Positions 11,764 to 24,154 of a stretch of 64,000 nt of DNA are shown in pieces. Below the pieces are notes generated by a model. It saw nothing but the letters and a program-made list of their open reading frames with translations, was not told the origin of the DNA and ran no database searches. Source of the stretch: Leptobrachium leishanense. Its lineage: Eukaryota > Chordata > Amphibia > Anura > Megophryidae. The translations under genes were made by a program, and so were the position numbers. The DNA lies in the NCBI GenBank assembly GCA_009667805.1, contig CM019069.1:61621422-61685421 (forward strand), given 5' to 3'. Every line of letters starts with the position of its first letter. The first letter of the stretch is position 1.

Positions 11764-11952
11764 ACAATATTGAAAAATATTTACCAACTCTTGTGTGTGA
11801 TGAATAAAAAGGTTTTATTCCATGGTGAGCACAGGAAAAAGACGACAATGTTTCGACCTTCACAGGTCTTTGTCAAGTTCCTGTGCTCACCATGGAATAA
11901 AACCTTTTTATTCATCACACACAAGAGTTGGTAAATTTATTTTTCAATATTT
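11764..11952. repeat. Foldback element, arms about 70 bp
   Basis: 'ttaccaactcttgtgtgtga' at 11781 and following is repeated as its reverse complement ending near 11936, and pairing extends through 'ggttttattccatggtgagc'. The loop (11843-11876, minus strand) reads TTGACAAAGACC…AGGTCGAAACATT, a member of the recurring stem-loop motif. Confidence 0.75.
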
Positions 11953-12119
11953 TTATTTATTAAGGCATTTTTTTTCGGCAAAAATTTTGATTCCAATAAA
12001 AAATTCCATATTTTTTTATTTCTTGCAACGGAGCTTTTTATTATTTAATTTTTTTTTCTCATTTAAAGTCCTTTTTTTAAAAATTTTTTTTTCCTCCCCT
12101 TCTACACCCCCCCCCCCCT

Positions 12120-12262
12120 CGTTCAGCGGCTGATTGGCTGCGTTCGACGGATCCCTTTGGCACAATTCGAGGACCCTGCAGTGAATGCTGAATTCCCCAC
12201 AGGGTCGGCAAATTGAACTCCCCGAACGAGGGAGCACCTAAATTTCGGTGTTCTCTGAATAA
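12120..12262. repeat. Right-end fragment of the 'AGGGTTATTC' family
   Basis: The end 'gttctctgaataaccccctt' and the preceding 'cacagggtcggcaa' resemble the large element at 21248-22114. The left end is not identifiable. Confidence 0.4.
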
Positions 12263-12889
12263 CCCCCTTAATTGAATCATAACTATAGTTCATAGTTTGC
12301 AGCGTAAGTGTAATTCTTGCTCCTCACACCAGACAGTCCTTGATGTGCCTTTGAATAGTATCTCTTCTGTGTTCTTCCAGTTTGCCCCATATATTATTTG
12401 ATTTTATTTTCCTTTTTTCTTGACACATTCATTGTGTTATTTATGTTATACCCTCTTGCATCAACTGCATTATTTTTCTTTTTCTCTTTTCGCTTCTAGT
12501 TGTGTCCTCCTGGTCTAGCTCCGTGCTGTAGATAGCATCGTTCTTTGCTCGGTGTTCTGAAACATATTCCTGGTTATTGTATGAATCCGCAGGCATTTCC
12601 CTATATAAACACTTTTTATCTGGGCGGGCCAGAGGGGCCAGGAATTTCCATGCACTTGTACATGTAGTTCTTGTTTGCTTATCGAGTTTACAAAAGAGGC
12701 GTAGGTTATCGCAAGATGGTTTTTGTCAAAATCCTTTCTGGTTGCTGTTTTTAACCCTAGGTGGTCAGTCACCATTTGTACAGAAACAAATCCTGCCTGA
12801 GCCCCACAGTAAGAAAGCAGATTGTACAACAAATGCTTATGCCAGCTAATGAATACAGAGATGTAGTGTATGCAGCCGTCCCGCAAACA
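12263..12889. other. No gene recognised
   Basis: AT- and T-rich sequence without element boundaries. Open frames on both strands are not supported by composition or motifs. Confidence 0.35.
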
Positions 12890-13341
12890 CCCCATTCATA
12901 AACTTACTACATTGTATAACTCATTCTGCCGCTTTGTGCTACAATGTAACTACATGACCCACCATTGTGACATGTTAAAAGAACTAAACTGGCCGTCACT
13001 GGACTCTAGACGCACCCTTCACCTTTCCAACCTGGTGTTTAAGAGCTTTTCTGGGACGCTGCCACCCTATCTGAATAGGCTGATTGCCCCAGCAGTTCCC
13101 TCATCCTATAACCTCAGATCCAGGACCAGCACCTTACTTGCAATACCACAATACAAAAAGAAAGTGTCTCGATCCTCATTTTCCTACAGAGCACCGCAAT
13201 TATGGAATAACCTCCCAGATACCATCAAATCTTCCCCCAGTCTTAAGTCACTTAAGAGCTCCCTATTGACATACCTTTTATAAGGAATGCACCTGTGAAC
13301 ATGTAACATAATGACTTTATTTCCTACATATTTATTTTCTG
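12890..13341 (+). mobile_element. LINE (L2/CR1 superfamily) part 1: ORF2 end and 3' UTR start
   Basis: This is the 5' part of one LINE copy. The coding end (to 13283) is followed by 3' UTR 'cacctgtgaacatgtaacat' and 'catatttattttctg', where it is cut by the TTAA insertion at 13342-14831. The rest resumes at 14832. The same UTR runs uninterrupted in the antisense copy at 22.4 kb. Confidence 0.85.
12969..13283 (+). pseudogene. LINE ORF2 C-terminus remnant
   Basis: The last ~105 codons of a LINE polyprotein, open to the TAA at 13281-13283. Recognisable blocks are 'ELNWPSLDSRRTLHLSNL', 'FKSFSGTLPPYLNRLI', 'SSYNLRSR', 'FSYRAPQLWNNLPDTIK' and 'SLKSLKSSLLTYLL'. This order is the standard C-terminal block of L2/CR1-superfamily ORF2 proteins and is more complete than the copy at 6.7 kb. 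The endonuclease and catalytic reverse-transcriptase domains are absent through 5' truncation. The frame is intact over the remnant, suggesting moderate age. It is a different subfamily from the 6.7-kb copy because its 3' UTR and tail differ. Confidence 0.8.
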
Positions 13342-13370
13342 TTAAAGGAACACTCTACAGCCAAAAAAAA

Positions 13371-14194
13371 AAGGGCGCAAGATAGATGGAAATTGAAAAA
13401 ATACCTCTGGAGCACCCTAGATACAGTTAGGGTACTCCTAGGGTTCACAGTAGGTTGATATCTTTTAAAGAGAGCTTTTGCTTCTTAGTTGGTTAATATA
13501 GCATGCACTGAAAAATCAAAAGAGAACATATATTGTGCAGTATATTTAAAACATTTTTAAAAAAAATCAGTGTTAAAACAAACTCACAAAAATAGAGCAC
13601 AAATAAATGTGCAAAACAGCATTTGCCACAATGGCCAGAACCTCCCGATTTCTGTACCCCCAAACCTCCGGTCTGCAGTCCATCAACATATAGATCGAAG
13701 CCCGTTGGAATGGAATGGAACGCTGGCTCAGCATAAACTGAAGTTCGTTTGCTCAATGCATTTCGTGGGGCACACCCACTTCCTCAGGTACGCCAGAGAC
13801 CAAGCCGAATATCCATGCTGAGCAAGTGTTCCATTCTAACAAACTTCAGTTTATGCTGAGCCAGCGTTCCATTCCATTCCAATGGGCTTCGATCTATATG
13901 TTGATGGACTGCAGACCGGAGGTTTGGGGTACAGAAATCGGGAGGTTCTGGCCATTGTGGTAAATGGAGTTTTGCACATTTATTTGTGCTCTATTTTTGT
14001 GAGTTTGTTTTAACACTGATTTTTTTTAAAAAAATTTTTATTAAATATACTGCACAATATATGTTCTCTTTTGATTTTTCAGTGCATGCTATATTAACCA
14101 ACTATCAATCTACTGTGAACCCAAGGAGTACCCTAACCGTATCTGGGGTGCTCCAGAGGTATTTTTTTCAATTTCCACCTATCTTGCGCCCTTT
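13371..14194. repeat. Long foldback (inverted repeat), arms about 360-380 bp
   Basis: The left arm begins 'aagggcgcaagatag' and the right arm ends with its complement 'ctatcttgcgcccttt'. The arms pair through 'gagcaccctagatac', 'atagcatgcactgaaa', 'ccaaacctccggtctgcag' and 'cagcataaactgaag'. The left arm carries ~27 extra bases near 13450-13478. The loop (13752-13837) contains CTGAGGAAGTGGG…CCCACGAAATG on the minus strand. Confidence 0.9.
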
Positions 14195-14284
14195 ACTTTT
14201 GTCTTTATTCTGTCAATTAAGGGTTAACAAGGTACCCTCGTTAAGAGGCTGCAGTGGGAAAGATTCTACCTGTGTATTTTTTGC

Positions 14285-14831
14285 TATAATGGAACACTCT
14301 AGGCTAAAAATCCCCCCCCCCTTTTTTTTTTTTTTCTACATTAAAATATACCTAAAAACCACTTGTTTCCAACGGCGTCTTTTTTAAAAAAAATTTTTTT
14401 TTTATACTCCCCTCCCTCCTCTTCCGCTCCCGTCCTGTTAGAGCTTGAACTTGGCTAATGGTTTACGTGAGAAGCGCGCATGCGCGCCTCTCACGTAAGC
14501 CAGCCAATCAGCAGGCTTCCTCTTCTTCTTTGATTAGTGTTGCGCGCATCCTCTTGCGCGTAACACTAATCAGCCGCTGCCGCCAGCTACTGCGGCGAGT
14601 TGGAGACGTCAACGCGCTGAAAGCGCAATGACGTCTCTTACTCAGCAATAGTCGGCAGAAGCGGGAAATATGAATCCCGCTCTGCTGACTGCTGGGAGGG
14701 CAGAGTAAAGTCCTCCGCGTCTCTCAATTGGCTGAGCGGAAGGGGGGGGGGGGGAAGGCAAGGTCATACCCGGGGCATCATGACCACCTAAAAAAGTTTA
14801 GGTGGTCATGTTGCCTAGAGTATCCCTTTAA
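14285..14831. repeat. Hairpin-rich MITE-like unit
   Basis: The left end 'ggaacactctaggc' mirrors the right end 'gcctagagtatccc'. Inside are four successive CpG-rich hairpins (about 14465-14501, 14531-14573, 14603-14638 and 14650-14690) and a terminal 'ccacctaaaaaagtttaggtgg' type stem near 14780-14811. It may be a separate element whose right end is shared with the composite insertion. Confidence 0.6.
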
Positions 14832-14972
14832 TCTGTATATTTGTTTTGTGTTAATATCTTGCATTTTACTACTTTGTATTTCTGTAACAATGTTCATGAA
14901 CCCAGGACATACTTGAAAATGAGAGAAATCTCAATGTATCCTTCCTGGTAAAATCTTTATAAATAAATCAGA
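14832..14972 (+). mobile_element. LINE part 2: rest of 3' UTR and tail
   Basis: It continues the LINE broken at 13341: 'ttgcattttactactttg', 'tttctgtaacaatgttcatg', then the tail 'gagagaaatctcaatgtatc' and 'cttcctggtaaaatc', ending 'ttataaataaat'. Together with 12890-13341 it makes one 3' LINE end. Confidence 0.85.
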
Positions 14973-15135
14973 ATTTATTTATTTATTTTTTCTTTAGAGC
15001 GTACAAATCTAGAGCCTCAGTTTTGTAGATCAGTTTTCCTAGGCATGGAGTCCTGCCTAAGTATTATTCCGTTATCCCCCATCACCTAGGTGATTTAAAG
15101 GAAAAAATTCTATTGGAGATGTATATTAAAATATA

Positions 15136-15745
15136 TACTGGGTTAGGCCCGTGTCAGACGAACGCAGTGATCACGTCTGTGTTGCTGCACAGTTTAACGT
15201 CTGTCGTAGCATAGAATCCTGAGCAATAGAGACCCACACACTGTGTCCGCACCGAACTGCGCATGCACAACACACGAGGCAAAGGGACGCAGGTTAGGCA
15301 AAAAATGTAAAACCGCTAGAACGGACTAGCCGAGTGCGCGACGTCCGCATAGTGTTCTGTGTGAGTGAGGAGACGTCAGACGCAGCGCATTTGAGAGGTC
15401 CAGCACCTTGACGCACACTGGCTTTTCATATCCTTTTCAAATTTTTATCATTTTTCATATTTTTATTTCCCATAGTTCTTTTTTTTTTTTTTCCCTTTCC
15501 TACGTTCGTCAAGAAAAACGGATCGTATGGTGTCTACAGTATCGTCCGTCCGTCCTGCACGCACCCAGAGTGCGCTCAGACTGCGTTCGTCTGATACTAG
15601 CCTTATTCAGAGAAAGGAAAAAAAAACAGGAGAAAAGAACAGTTTGGAAAGTGAGATAAATGGGAGAATTTTTCTGGTTTGGCTATTTTGACCTAGAATT
15701 TCCACTTCTCCTGTCATTCTCCTGAGTTTCACCTTTTTTTGCATA
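15136..15745. repeat. 'GGGTTATTCAG' palindromic element, split by a MITE
   Basis: The left remnant 'ctgggTTA' and the right part 'TTAttcagagaaagg' rejoin to the family terminus GGGTTATTCAGAGA once the MITE at 15146-15602 and one TTA copy are removed. The body 'gagataaatgggagaatttt' and 'ttctcctgtcattctcc' matches copies at 7295 and 37598. Confidence 0.65.
15146..15602. mobile_element. TWA-flanked CpG-rich MITE (PIF/Harbinger-like), 457 bp
   Basis: Flanked by TTA on both sides (15143-15145 and 15603-15605). The ends ggcccgtgtcagacgaacgc and gcgttcgtctgatactagcc are inverted. 3-bp TWA duplications are the PIF/Harbinger hallmark. No transposase, so non-autonomous. Family copies are at 22870, 23411, 24155/24206, 26085 and 32753. 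Confidence 0.8.
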
Positions 15746-15749
15746 TACT

Positions 15750-15862
15750 TGTTTGTCTTACAGATGTTTTGGAACTACATTTCCCATGGGTTCAGCAAAG
15801 CTAATGAGTGGCTGAGCATCGTGGGAGGTGTAGTTCCAAACGGCTTGAAGGCTGAGGTTGAT
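15750..15862. repeat. Palindromic 'ggaactacatttcccatg' MITE fragment
   Basis: 'ttttggaactacatttccc' and 'gggaggtgtagttccaaac' pair across ~90 bp. It belongs to the family at 61685-61849, with poorly preserved ends. Confidence 0.5.
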
Positions 15863-15976
15863 GGTACATGATAAAGACATTGGTTCTTCAAACTGTCCAG
15901 GTTCAGTTAGATTTCGCAAACTACCTGCTGGTCACCCATGTCTTTGCATAGACCCGATAATGATTACCTTTGTTAC

Positions 15977-16159
15977 CAGTGGTTCCCAACCGCCGTCCTC
16001 AAGTACCCCTAACAGGCCAGGTTTTAAGGATCACTTTGGGGAAATGCAGACTGAATCCTGCAATCACTGAGCAGCAAATCATATCACCTGTGCTGTGCTT
16101 CAGATATCTGGCAAACCTGGCCTGTTGGGGGACTTGAGGACCGCGGGTGGGAACCACTG
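15977..16159. mobile_element. hAT MITE, CAGTGGTTC family
   Basis: The ends CAGTGGTTCCCAACC and GGGAACCACTG are inverted. The interior is shared with 10398 and 10952. Flanks do not show a convincing 8-bp duplication, so the insertion is older or its flanks have mutated. Confidence 0.8.
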
Positions 16160-18318
16160 TTATAGGTGGTAGGTAGATGCTGGATTTCAATGAAATGCTA
16201 TTTATTCTATTCTTTGTGACAGGAGATTAAGGATGGGTGTTTGTATATGTATTCTGTAGCTTGTATTTGTTATTTATAGAATATAATGTATGAAATGTAT
16301 ATTATTTTTTTATGGAGATAAAAAGGTAAAATGTCATCAGTCGATACTTTTGACTTCAATATCATTACATGGTGTAGGATGAGCAGCCCGGTATACTAGA
16401 ATAACAGCTAGGATTGTCATTTTGCTCAGTATTCTTAAAACGATGTGATTCCGTGTAGGCGGAAGAAGCAACAGTCGCACGCTTATGTCTTGTACGGAGG
16501 GTGCCTAATCCGGTGATATCTCATGATGTTTTTAAGAAGCACGCTGCAGCCAAATGGCCCCATCTGTGGACTCGGAGACGAATACCGATGTTGGTGATGT
16601 TGATGCCACCAGTGGCATCGGCTCGTGGCAATTAATTGCCATCACTGAGCTGCCGGCTGTAAAGGGTTAAAGCCAGTAGACTTTCCACAAACTTACCGCT
16701 TAGCGGAATGTGTTTTTTCACATCTCCATGTAGAGACCAGATAAAGATGTAGGTTTGACCTGCTATGGCAGTCGGCAGCTTCAAGTCTCTTCCGTCAGCT
16801 TGCCAAATTTGAAAGACGTGCGTCCGTTCCCCATCTGCTATTTGAATAGAGAGCAGCAGCTGCTCGTTCAGCCTGTAGGCCGACGAGTTCACGACCATTG
16901 TTATCTGAAATTGGATAGAGAGCTTTACTGTCCGTTTAATATTACAAGATAATAGAGGTAATTTGTAAACTGCCTGTTACCGAGTGACACTTTGTACCTT
17001 TATTGTGTCTGTACCTACATGTGAGCTCACCTGAGCGGGAGCCTCTTTACCTTTCTCTCTCTCTCTCTCTCTCTCTTTCTTCCCCTTTTTTAGTGTTTAT
17101 TTTTTTCTGACTGACTTTGTATTGTAAAGTTCAGAGGAAATGTCAGGGCTCATAATATATTTTAAAAGCACTGTATCGTTGAGAATAAAGCATTGATCAT
17201 CTAAAATCTTCAGTAGATCATGTCGCTGAACTCAAATGCCCATGATGCTTCATCATTGAAGGGTGGCCATGCCCCATGAGTTTACGTTCCAGATGGGTCC
17301 TGAAATCAGTGTGTGTGTATATATATATCTCTTAGTATGGAGGACCTCCCTCCTTATTGGTCTTGTACCCCAATCTTTTACTTGGGGTTTAATTGCCCCA
17401 GAGACTTTTAAAACATGACCAGCTGAGACCCCCCCCACCCCCAGGAGGATGGATTTACGAGGCTGCTTTCAGAGATCAAGTCGAGATATAATGCCTAGAA
17501 ATGTGGGCCCGCCACTGTTTTTGCAGGGGGGGGGGTCCCATTTGACCTACACACTGTAAATCTTTTTATTCAGGTTTTAATCCTGTTTCTTTGTTGCAAT
17601 AAATATGATATTTATTATGATTATCATAAAGATTCCTTAAAATTGTGCCTAGGGGTGGAATCAGGTAATTGGGGGGGCCAAGAATCTTGTTGAGTTAACA
17701 TGGTTATTCTTTTTGGACTTTCAGCCCCCCCCCTTCCCAAGTCGTGCCGAAATAGGGTAACTAATTAAATCCATGCTGTTGAGTGCAATCCCCTTGTTAT
17801 CTAATATATATGTGCATGTTGTTGTTATTAGCTTCTTTTTTATGTTTATGATTAACCAGCTGAATAAACATTTTTGCTGACGAGCAGTCAGGGTCTCGGA
17901 TCCAAAGCAGGTCTCCACCACGTGCCTGTAGATGCTTCTCCATCCTGTAAACCTTCTACAACCATGACCCCAGGAGCAGCTTCTGGCCTGCATGTACCTC
18001 TCTTGTGATCTTCTTAACACAAAGTAAGGAGTGTTCTCATAAACAGAACATCACAGATTAATGGAATAGCTTCTTGTCAGAAGTGAAAGCGCCAAAGCCA
18101 GTAATGGGATTTAAAATGCTCTGGCATGGGAAGGGCTGGAGCAACACAATGATGATCGCTTCACGTTGCTTTATGAAAGTCACACACTCGCAAATCTATA
18201 TTTATTCTACAAAATTTAAATTAAGAGGACCAATAGAAAGTGAGACTAAAATTCCCGACCCCTGAAACTTGAAGAAATTCTATAAATCATTACGACAAAC
18301 GTCTAAGCAAATCATAGA
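16160..18318. other. No gene recognised; simple repeats
   Basis: Contains a (TC)n run near 17056-17078, a 10-base G run near 17526 and poly-C near 17723. Nothing resembles a spliced exon or an element with ends. Confidence 0.4.
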
Positions 18319-19912
<1,594 letters not shown>

Positions 19913-21038
19913 TATTCTTTACCCCACAGAGCTCCTTTCCTATACTTCCTATGTGTAGCAGTGAATTCTGGGTTAAGACATTCAAATGTCCACAATTTCT
20001 TCTTTCTTTTTGTATAAAGTCTGCTGTAGCGCAGACACCCCAAATATCAGTGCAGTGTCAGACTAGATGGCTTTATGCATAGGTTAACGAATTCAACAAC
20101 CGTAATCCACTCGTCAATTTATGCAGTGATTTGTAAAATTTATTTCTGTTTAGGTCTGCATAACAAAATATCTAATTGTTTTTGTATTTTTTTTAAATGT
20201 GGGAAAGATAAAGGTATCGGTGTGTAAAACAGCATGTGCAATACTTTTTTTTTTTTTTTGTATTTTTATGTTCTTGTAAAATCACACACTATGTTTTGTG
20301 AATCACAAGACCTTGTTCTGATTGTAAAGCGGCTATTGATCTTTTAATAGGTCCCAATTGAAAAGCACTTTATATTTGATGGTTAACGGCCTTTATTATC
20401 TCATTAGCACAGACACAGACCAGTGGATTTTTTTTTATTTTTTATTTGTTCTAATCGGTTTCTATTTTATTGCGTTGATTCACATTCTTGGTCAGATTGT
20501 ATCATTCCGCATCCCACTCCCTTGACTTGACCCAAAAAGGGGTCACAAGGGAATTATTTCTATGCTTTTTAAATTTATTTATTATTATAAATGTATTTTT
20601 TTGGTTCTATAAATATACTGTTTTTTTTTTTTTTTTTTTTTTTATTATCTGCAAGCCTTTTTCATACCCAGAGCTTTCAGGATGGCATTTAAAGGGACTC
20701 TTTAGCCACCGTGATCAAATTTAACATACTCGATTGGTCATGTTAAAGTGGGTGCCCCCTGATCCCACACTTTAATCCTCTCTTTACGCTTCCAATCAGC
20801 ACTTCACAAATGCCAAGTTTGACTTCTATATTGTACGTTCTGTTTGTTCTCTCCACTTTAATATCAGTGATTCTGCAATGTTTGCTTTTCCCCCCGGTTT
20901 ACACATGATTTTGTCCGTCTGCCTTATATAATTTTATATAATGTTTTATAATTTTACCTATCTCGGCAGGGTTTGACATCCTGTTCAGATGCCTGCTGGC
21001 TGTATTCTCTTTATAAGATATCGTAACAGTCACAATGG

Positions 21039-21097
<59 letters not shown>

Positions 21098-21247
21098 TTT
21101 ATAATTTTGAGCGGTGCCTTTCTACAATAATTACTTTTTGGGACAAGTTGCGTGCGCACCAGCTAAACCCATAAATCCATTAAGTATGAACATGGACGCA
21201 TCTTATCCATAAAATCCCCAAACCAGAACATCGCAATTAAACCCTAT
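19913..21247. other. AT-rich DNA with microsatellites
   Basis: Contains poly-T tracts (20245-20260, 20621-20643), a TTAA MITE left-end fragment at 20689-20760 ('aaagggactctttagccacc') and a (GT)n microsatellite of about 48 bp at 21040-21088. No gene seen. Confidence 0.55.
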
Positions 21248-22114
21248 CAGGGTTATTCAAAGAGAATCAAAGTCACCGCACGTTCGGTGACTTTTCGTTC
21301 TCTTCAATTTGGTGCGATTTGGCAATCCCATTTCGGCGACCCAGCGGTGTATCAAGCAAGCACCACAGGGTCGTCGTAATGCAGGGTAAAGTCACCGAAA
21401 ACTCACTGCAAAACCCAGCGAAGGCTTACCGAAACCCGCAAAAACATCTGGATTAACCACGCCGAACACGCTGGAGAAACCCGAGCAGGAGCCGATCGCA
21501 ACGCAGAGCAGTCGCCGGAAAAAGCCGACACTGCAGACAAATGAAGTGAAGAAAAAAAAACGTACACTTGAATGTTTGAAAAGTTAAACGCTGTTTGCAA
21601 AGAAACTATAGAAAGAAAATGTCTGAAATTTACATATAAGATCCAATGAATGATTCTTGAGTGACTTTAGACTGAACAAGGGCTGTTACAGAAAAAAGAA
21701 CAAAGGTTTGCAAGAAAATCCCCAAAAATAGCTAAAAGATCTTTAAAATATTTTTTTCTAAAAATAGACTTTTTACTGCAGAATATGCTTATGAACGGTT
21801 TATTAGATATTGAATTAAAACGGGAATATTTGTAACATTGAAGCCTATGGGATTCTCCTGAATAAACATGTCGAATGAAACCATTTGGCAGGGCATTTCG
21901 GCAACCTTTCTTAGCTGTTTTATGTTCTCTGCATAGACGAAGCATTGCTTCTCTATGGGGATTTCACTGCCCTCGAACAGGCATCGTATGTGCAGACAAT
22001 TCGGCGAACTGCCTGCTCTCTAAATATCCGAATGACCAGGAAAGGTAAACGTACGCTGAATTTCAGCATTCGGTTACCTTTCGGCCCCAATTCGGATCTC
22101 TTTGAATAACCCTA
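21248..22114. mobile_element. Larger 'CAGGGTTATTCA' element, about 867 bp
   Basis: The termini cagggttattcaaagaga and tctctttgaataaccct are inverted, the same ends as the short palindromes at 7295 and 37598. The interior is not palindromic and has no transposase-like frame. It may be a longer internal-sequence member from which the short foldbacks were derived. No clear target duplication. Confidence 0.65.
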
Positions 22115-22385
22115 AGTACAAATCTCCCCAAAATAATAACAACGGTCTGCAATGAAAAAACATTTTGCAAGCCGTTGGCTGTTTTATTGTAATTTTGGCT
22201 GCTCGATTGGAAAACAACAATTAAAATCTCATTATTACCCACAGTTATTTCACAATTTTTATGTTTTGTTACGAAGTACTGATTTCTGCTGCTCCCACAT
22301 TGTTTTGTTATTTTCTGATTTCTGTGTTTCATATCAGTAAATTAAAGCACTTCAGATGTCTATTTGAAGACATTTACCCCTTCCT

Positions 22386-22862
22386 TTTTATTTATTTGCA
22401 AAGTATTTTACCAGGAAGGACACGTTGACATTTCTTTCGTTTTCAAGTATGTCCAGGCTTCGAGAACATTGAATTGTTACAGAAATACAAAGTAATACAA
22501 GATTTTAAAAAAACCTCACAAACCTACAGATTAACAGAAAATAAATATGTAGGAAATATAGTCATTATGTTACATGTTTACAGGTGCATTCTGTATTGAG
22601 GTATATTAATAGGGAACTCTTGAGTAACTTTAGACTGGGGGAAGATTTGATGGCGTCTGGGAGGTTATTCCAGAATTGCGGTGCTCTGTAGGAAAATGAG
22701 CATCGAGACACTTTCTTTTTGTATTGTGGTATTGCAAGTAAGGTGCTGGTCCTGGATCGGAGGTATAGGATGAGGGAACTGCTAGAGGAAGCAGTCTATT
22801 CAGGTAGGGTGGTGCTTCCCGGAAAACATCTTAAACCTTTTTTCGGTTTTAGGATTCTGAAA
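22386..22862 (-). mobile_element. LINE 3' end, antisense; holds the empty TTAA site
   Basis: Read on the minus strand, this gives the end of the same ORF2 C-terminal block as 12969-13283 (about 22860-22610, decayed), the 3' UTR, and the tail at 22470-22386. TTAA at 22531-22534 corresponds to the site occupied in the 12.9-kb copy. The 5' side stops beside the MITE at 22870. Confidence 0.82.
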
Positions 22863-22869
22863 CGTTTAA

Positions 22870-23305
22870 GGCTAGGGACAGATGAGCGCATTTTCTGCAG
22901 CCACCGTCAAAATGTACGTCGATGCGTGCGCACGCATTTTTTCACGGAATACGCTTAAGTGGTCAGACGATGCGCAATTCTGGACGTATTTCATGACGAT
23001 GGGGTGAAAAGAAGTCTAGGGAAATCCGGCTGTTTGAACGTTATGTTGGCCGCACACTAGCAGCGTCTGACGTCTCCTAATCACGCACACACGCTGCTAT
23101 GCGGCCGCAGCGCACTCTGTACGTCAGTAGCAGCGGTTTCACGTTCTGATAAAAATGCGTTCATTTGCTGGTTGCGTGGTGTCGGCGCACTTTCGTACGC
23201 ACGTACTGCGTATATTGGCCGTCATTGGCCGTTATGTGCTGCTACTGCCGCCGTGATTTAGTGCGCCTGCACGCGCGTTCCGACTGCCCCACTCTGACCC
23301 TAGCC
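22870..23305. mobile_element. TWA-flanked CpG-rich MITE, 436 bp
   Basis: The ends ggctagggacaga and tctgaccctagcc are inverted. The left flank is TAA and the right flank TTA, so the 3-bp duplication is imperfect. Interior words 'gtacgtcagtagcagcggtt' recur in the copy at 26085. Confidence 0.75.
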
Positions 23306-23410
23306 TTAGACTTGTATATTCCCTGTAGATAAACCTGTTGTGCCCAGAATATATTTAATTTGGTCATTTTTTCACTACAAATTTCATTCAAACTCTTAAG
23401 CTAACATTTA

Positions 23411-23736
23411 GGCAGCCGGCACACGAGCATACTGTACTGCGTCCATTACGGACGCACTTTTTCACGGGAGATATTGTGAGTACTGCATAAAGTGCGTCCG
23501 TAATGTCTGATGTCTCCACACCCTAGGAAAATACATGGCAGTGTTGTTTCTGCGTCCGTTTAGCTTTTTAACGTTGATGTTATTTTTGCGTCCGTGGCTT
23601 TATGCTTTGCCCGTCCGTGAACAAGCGCGCAGGTGCTTTGTGCGGTGTGTTTAATTGACTCCTTTTATAAAGCTACGACGGACGTCAAACAGTACGGTCA
23701 GACGGAGACAAAATGTTTGCTAGTGTGCTGCCAGCC
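23411..23736. mobile_element. TWA-flanked CpG-rich MITE, divergent, 326 bp
   Basis: TTA flanks both sides (23408-23410 and 23737-23739). The ends ggcagccggcacac and gtgtgctgccagcc are inverted. The interior has 'gcgtccgtaatg' and 'acgacggacg' words shared loosely with its neighbours. Confidence 0.7.
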
Positions 23737-23807
23737 TTAAACATCGAAGCAAGTTGTGAAGGAACGTAGGTGATGGCGCGAATTAATGTATAATTTTTTT
23801 TTATTTT

Positions 23808-23870
23808 TTTTATAAAGTATTTTACCAGGAAGGATACATTGAGATTTCTCTCGTTTTCAAGTATGTCCTG
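23808..23870 (-). mobile_element. LINE/SINE 3'-tail fragment
   Basis: The minus strand carries 'aggacatacttgaaaacgag' followed by 'atccttcctggtaaaa', the shared tail. Only the last ~60 bp are present. Confidence 0.65.
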
Positions 23871-24154
23871 TTTGAAGTCTGTGTTTTTTTTCTTTCTTTC
23901 CTTTTCTCCCCTTCCTTTTCTCCCCTCTCCCCTCTCCCCCAACTATTACACTAGCATTAAAACTTTTTTTGGGGGAAAGCGATGATCCTCAAATTCACAG
24001 GCCTGTGTCATTCTGCATATTGGTATCACACTTATATTTTGTAGTCAGTCTTGAGATGCTTAGTAATGTGTTGCTTTCATGCCGTTTCTACATTCAGAAA
24101 AAATAACCGTGCAAATAGAGGAAGAAAATGGAGCTAAATTTGAGAACCAACTTA

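Larger units (their letters stand above)
13342..14831. mobile_element. TTAA-flanked composite insertion inside a LINE
   Basis: TTAA at 13342-13345 and 14828-14831 brackets 1,482 bp with inverted ends AGGAACACTCTA and TAGAGTATCCCT. The antisense LINE at 22531-22534 preserves the unoccupied site (cagaTTAAcagaaaa), which shows that all of this was inserted into the LINE. Contents are the foldback at 13371-14194, then a hairpin-rich MITE-like unit at about 14285-14831. TTAA targets suit piggyBac-like or Kolobok-like transposases, none of which is encoded here. Confidence 0.85.

Noticed and set aside
12870..12968. N-terminal extension of the LINE C-terminal frame
   Set aside because: Lacks the family's residues before the 'ELNWPSLDSRR' block; probably chance read-through or degraded sequence.
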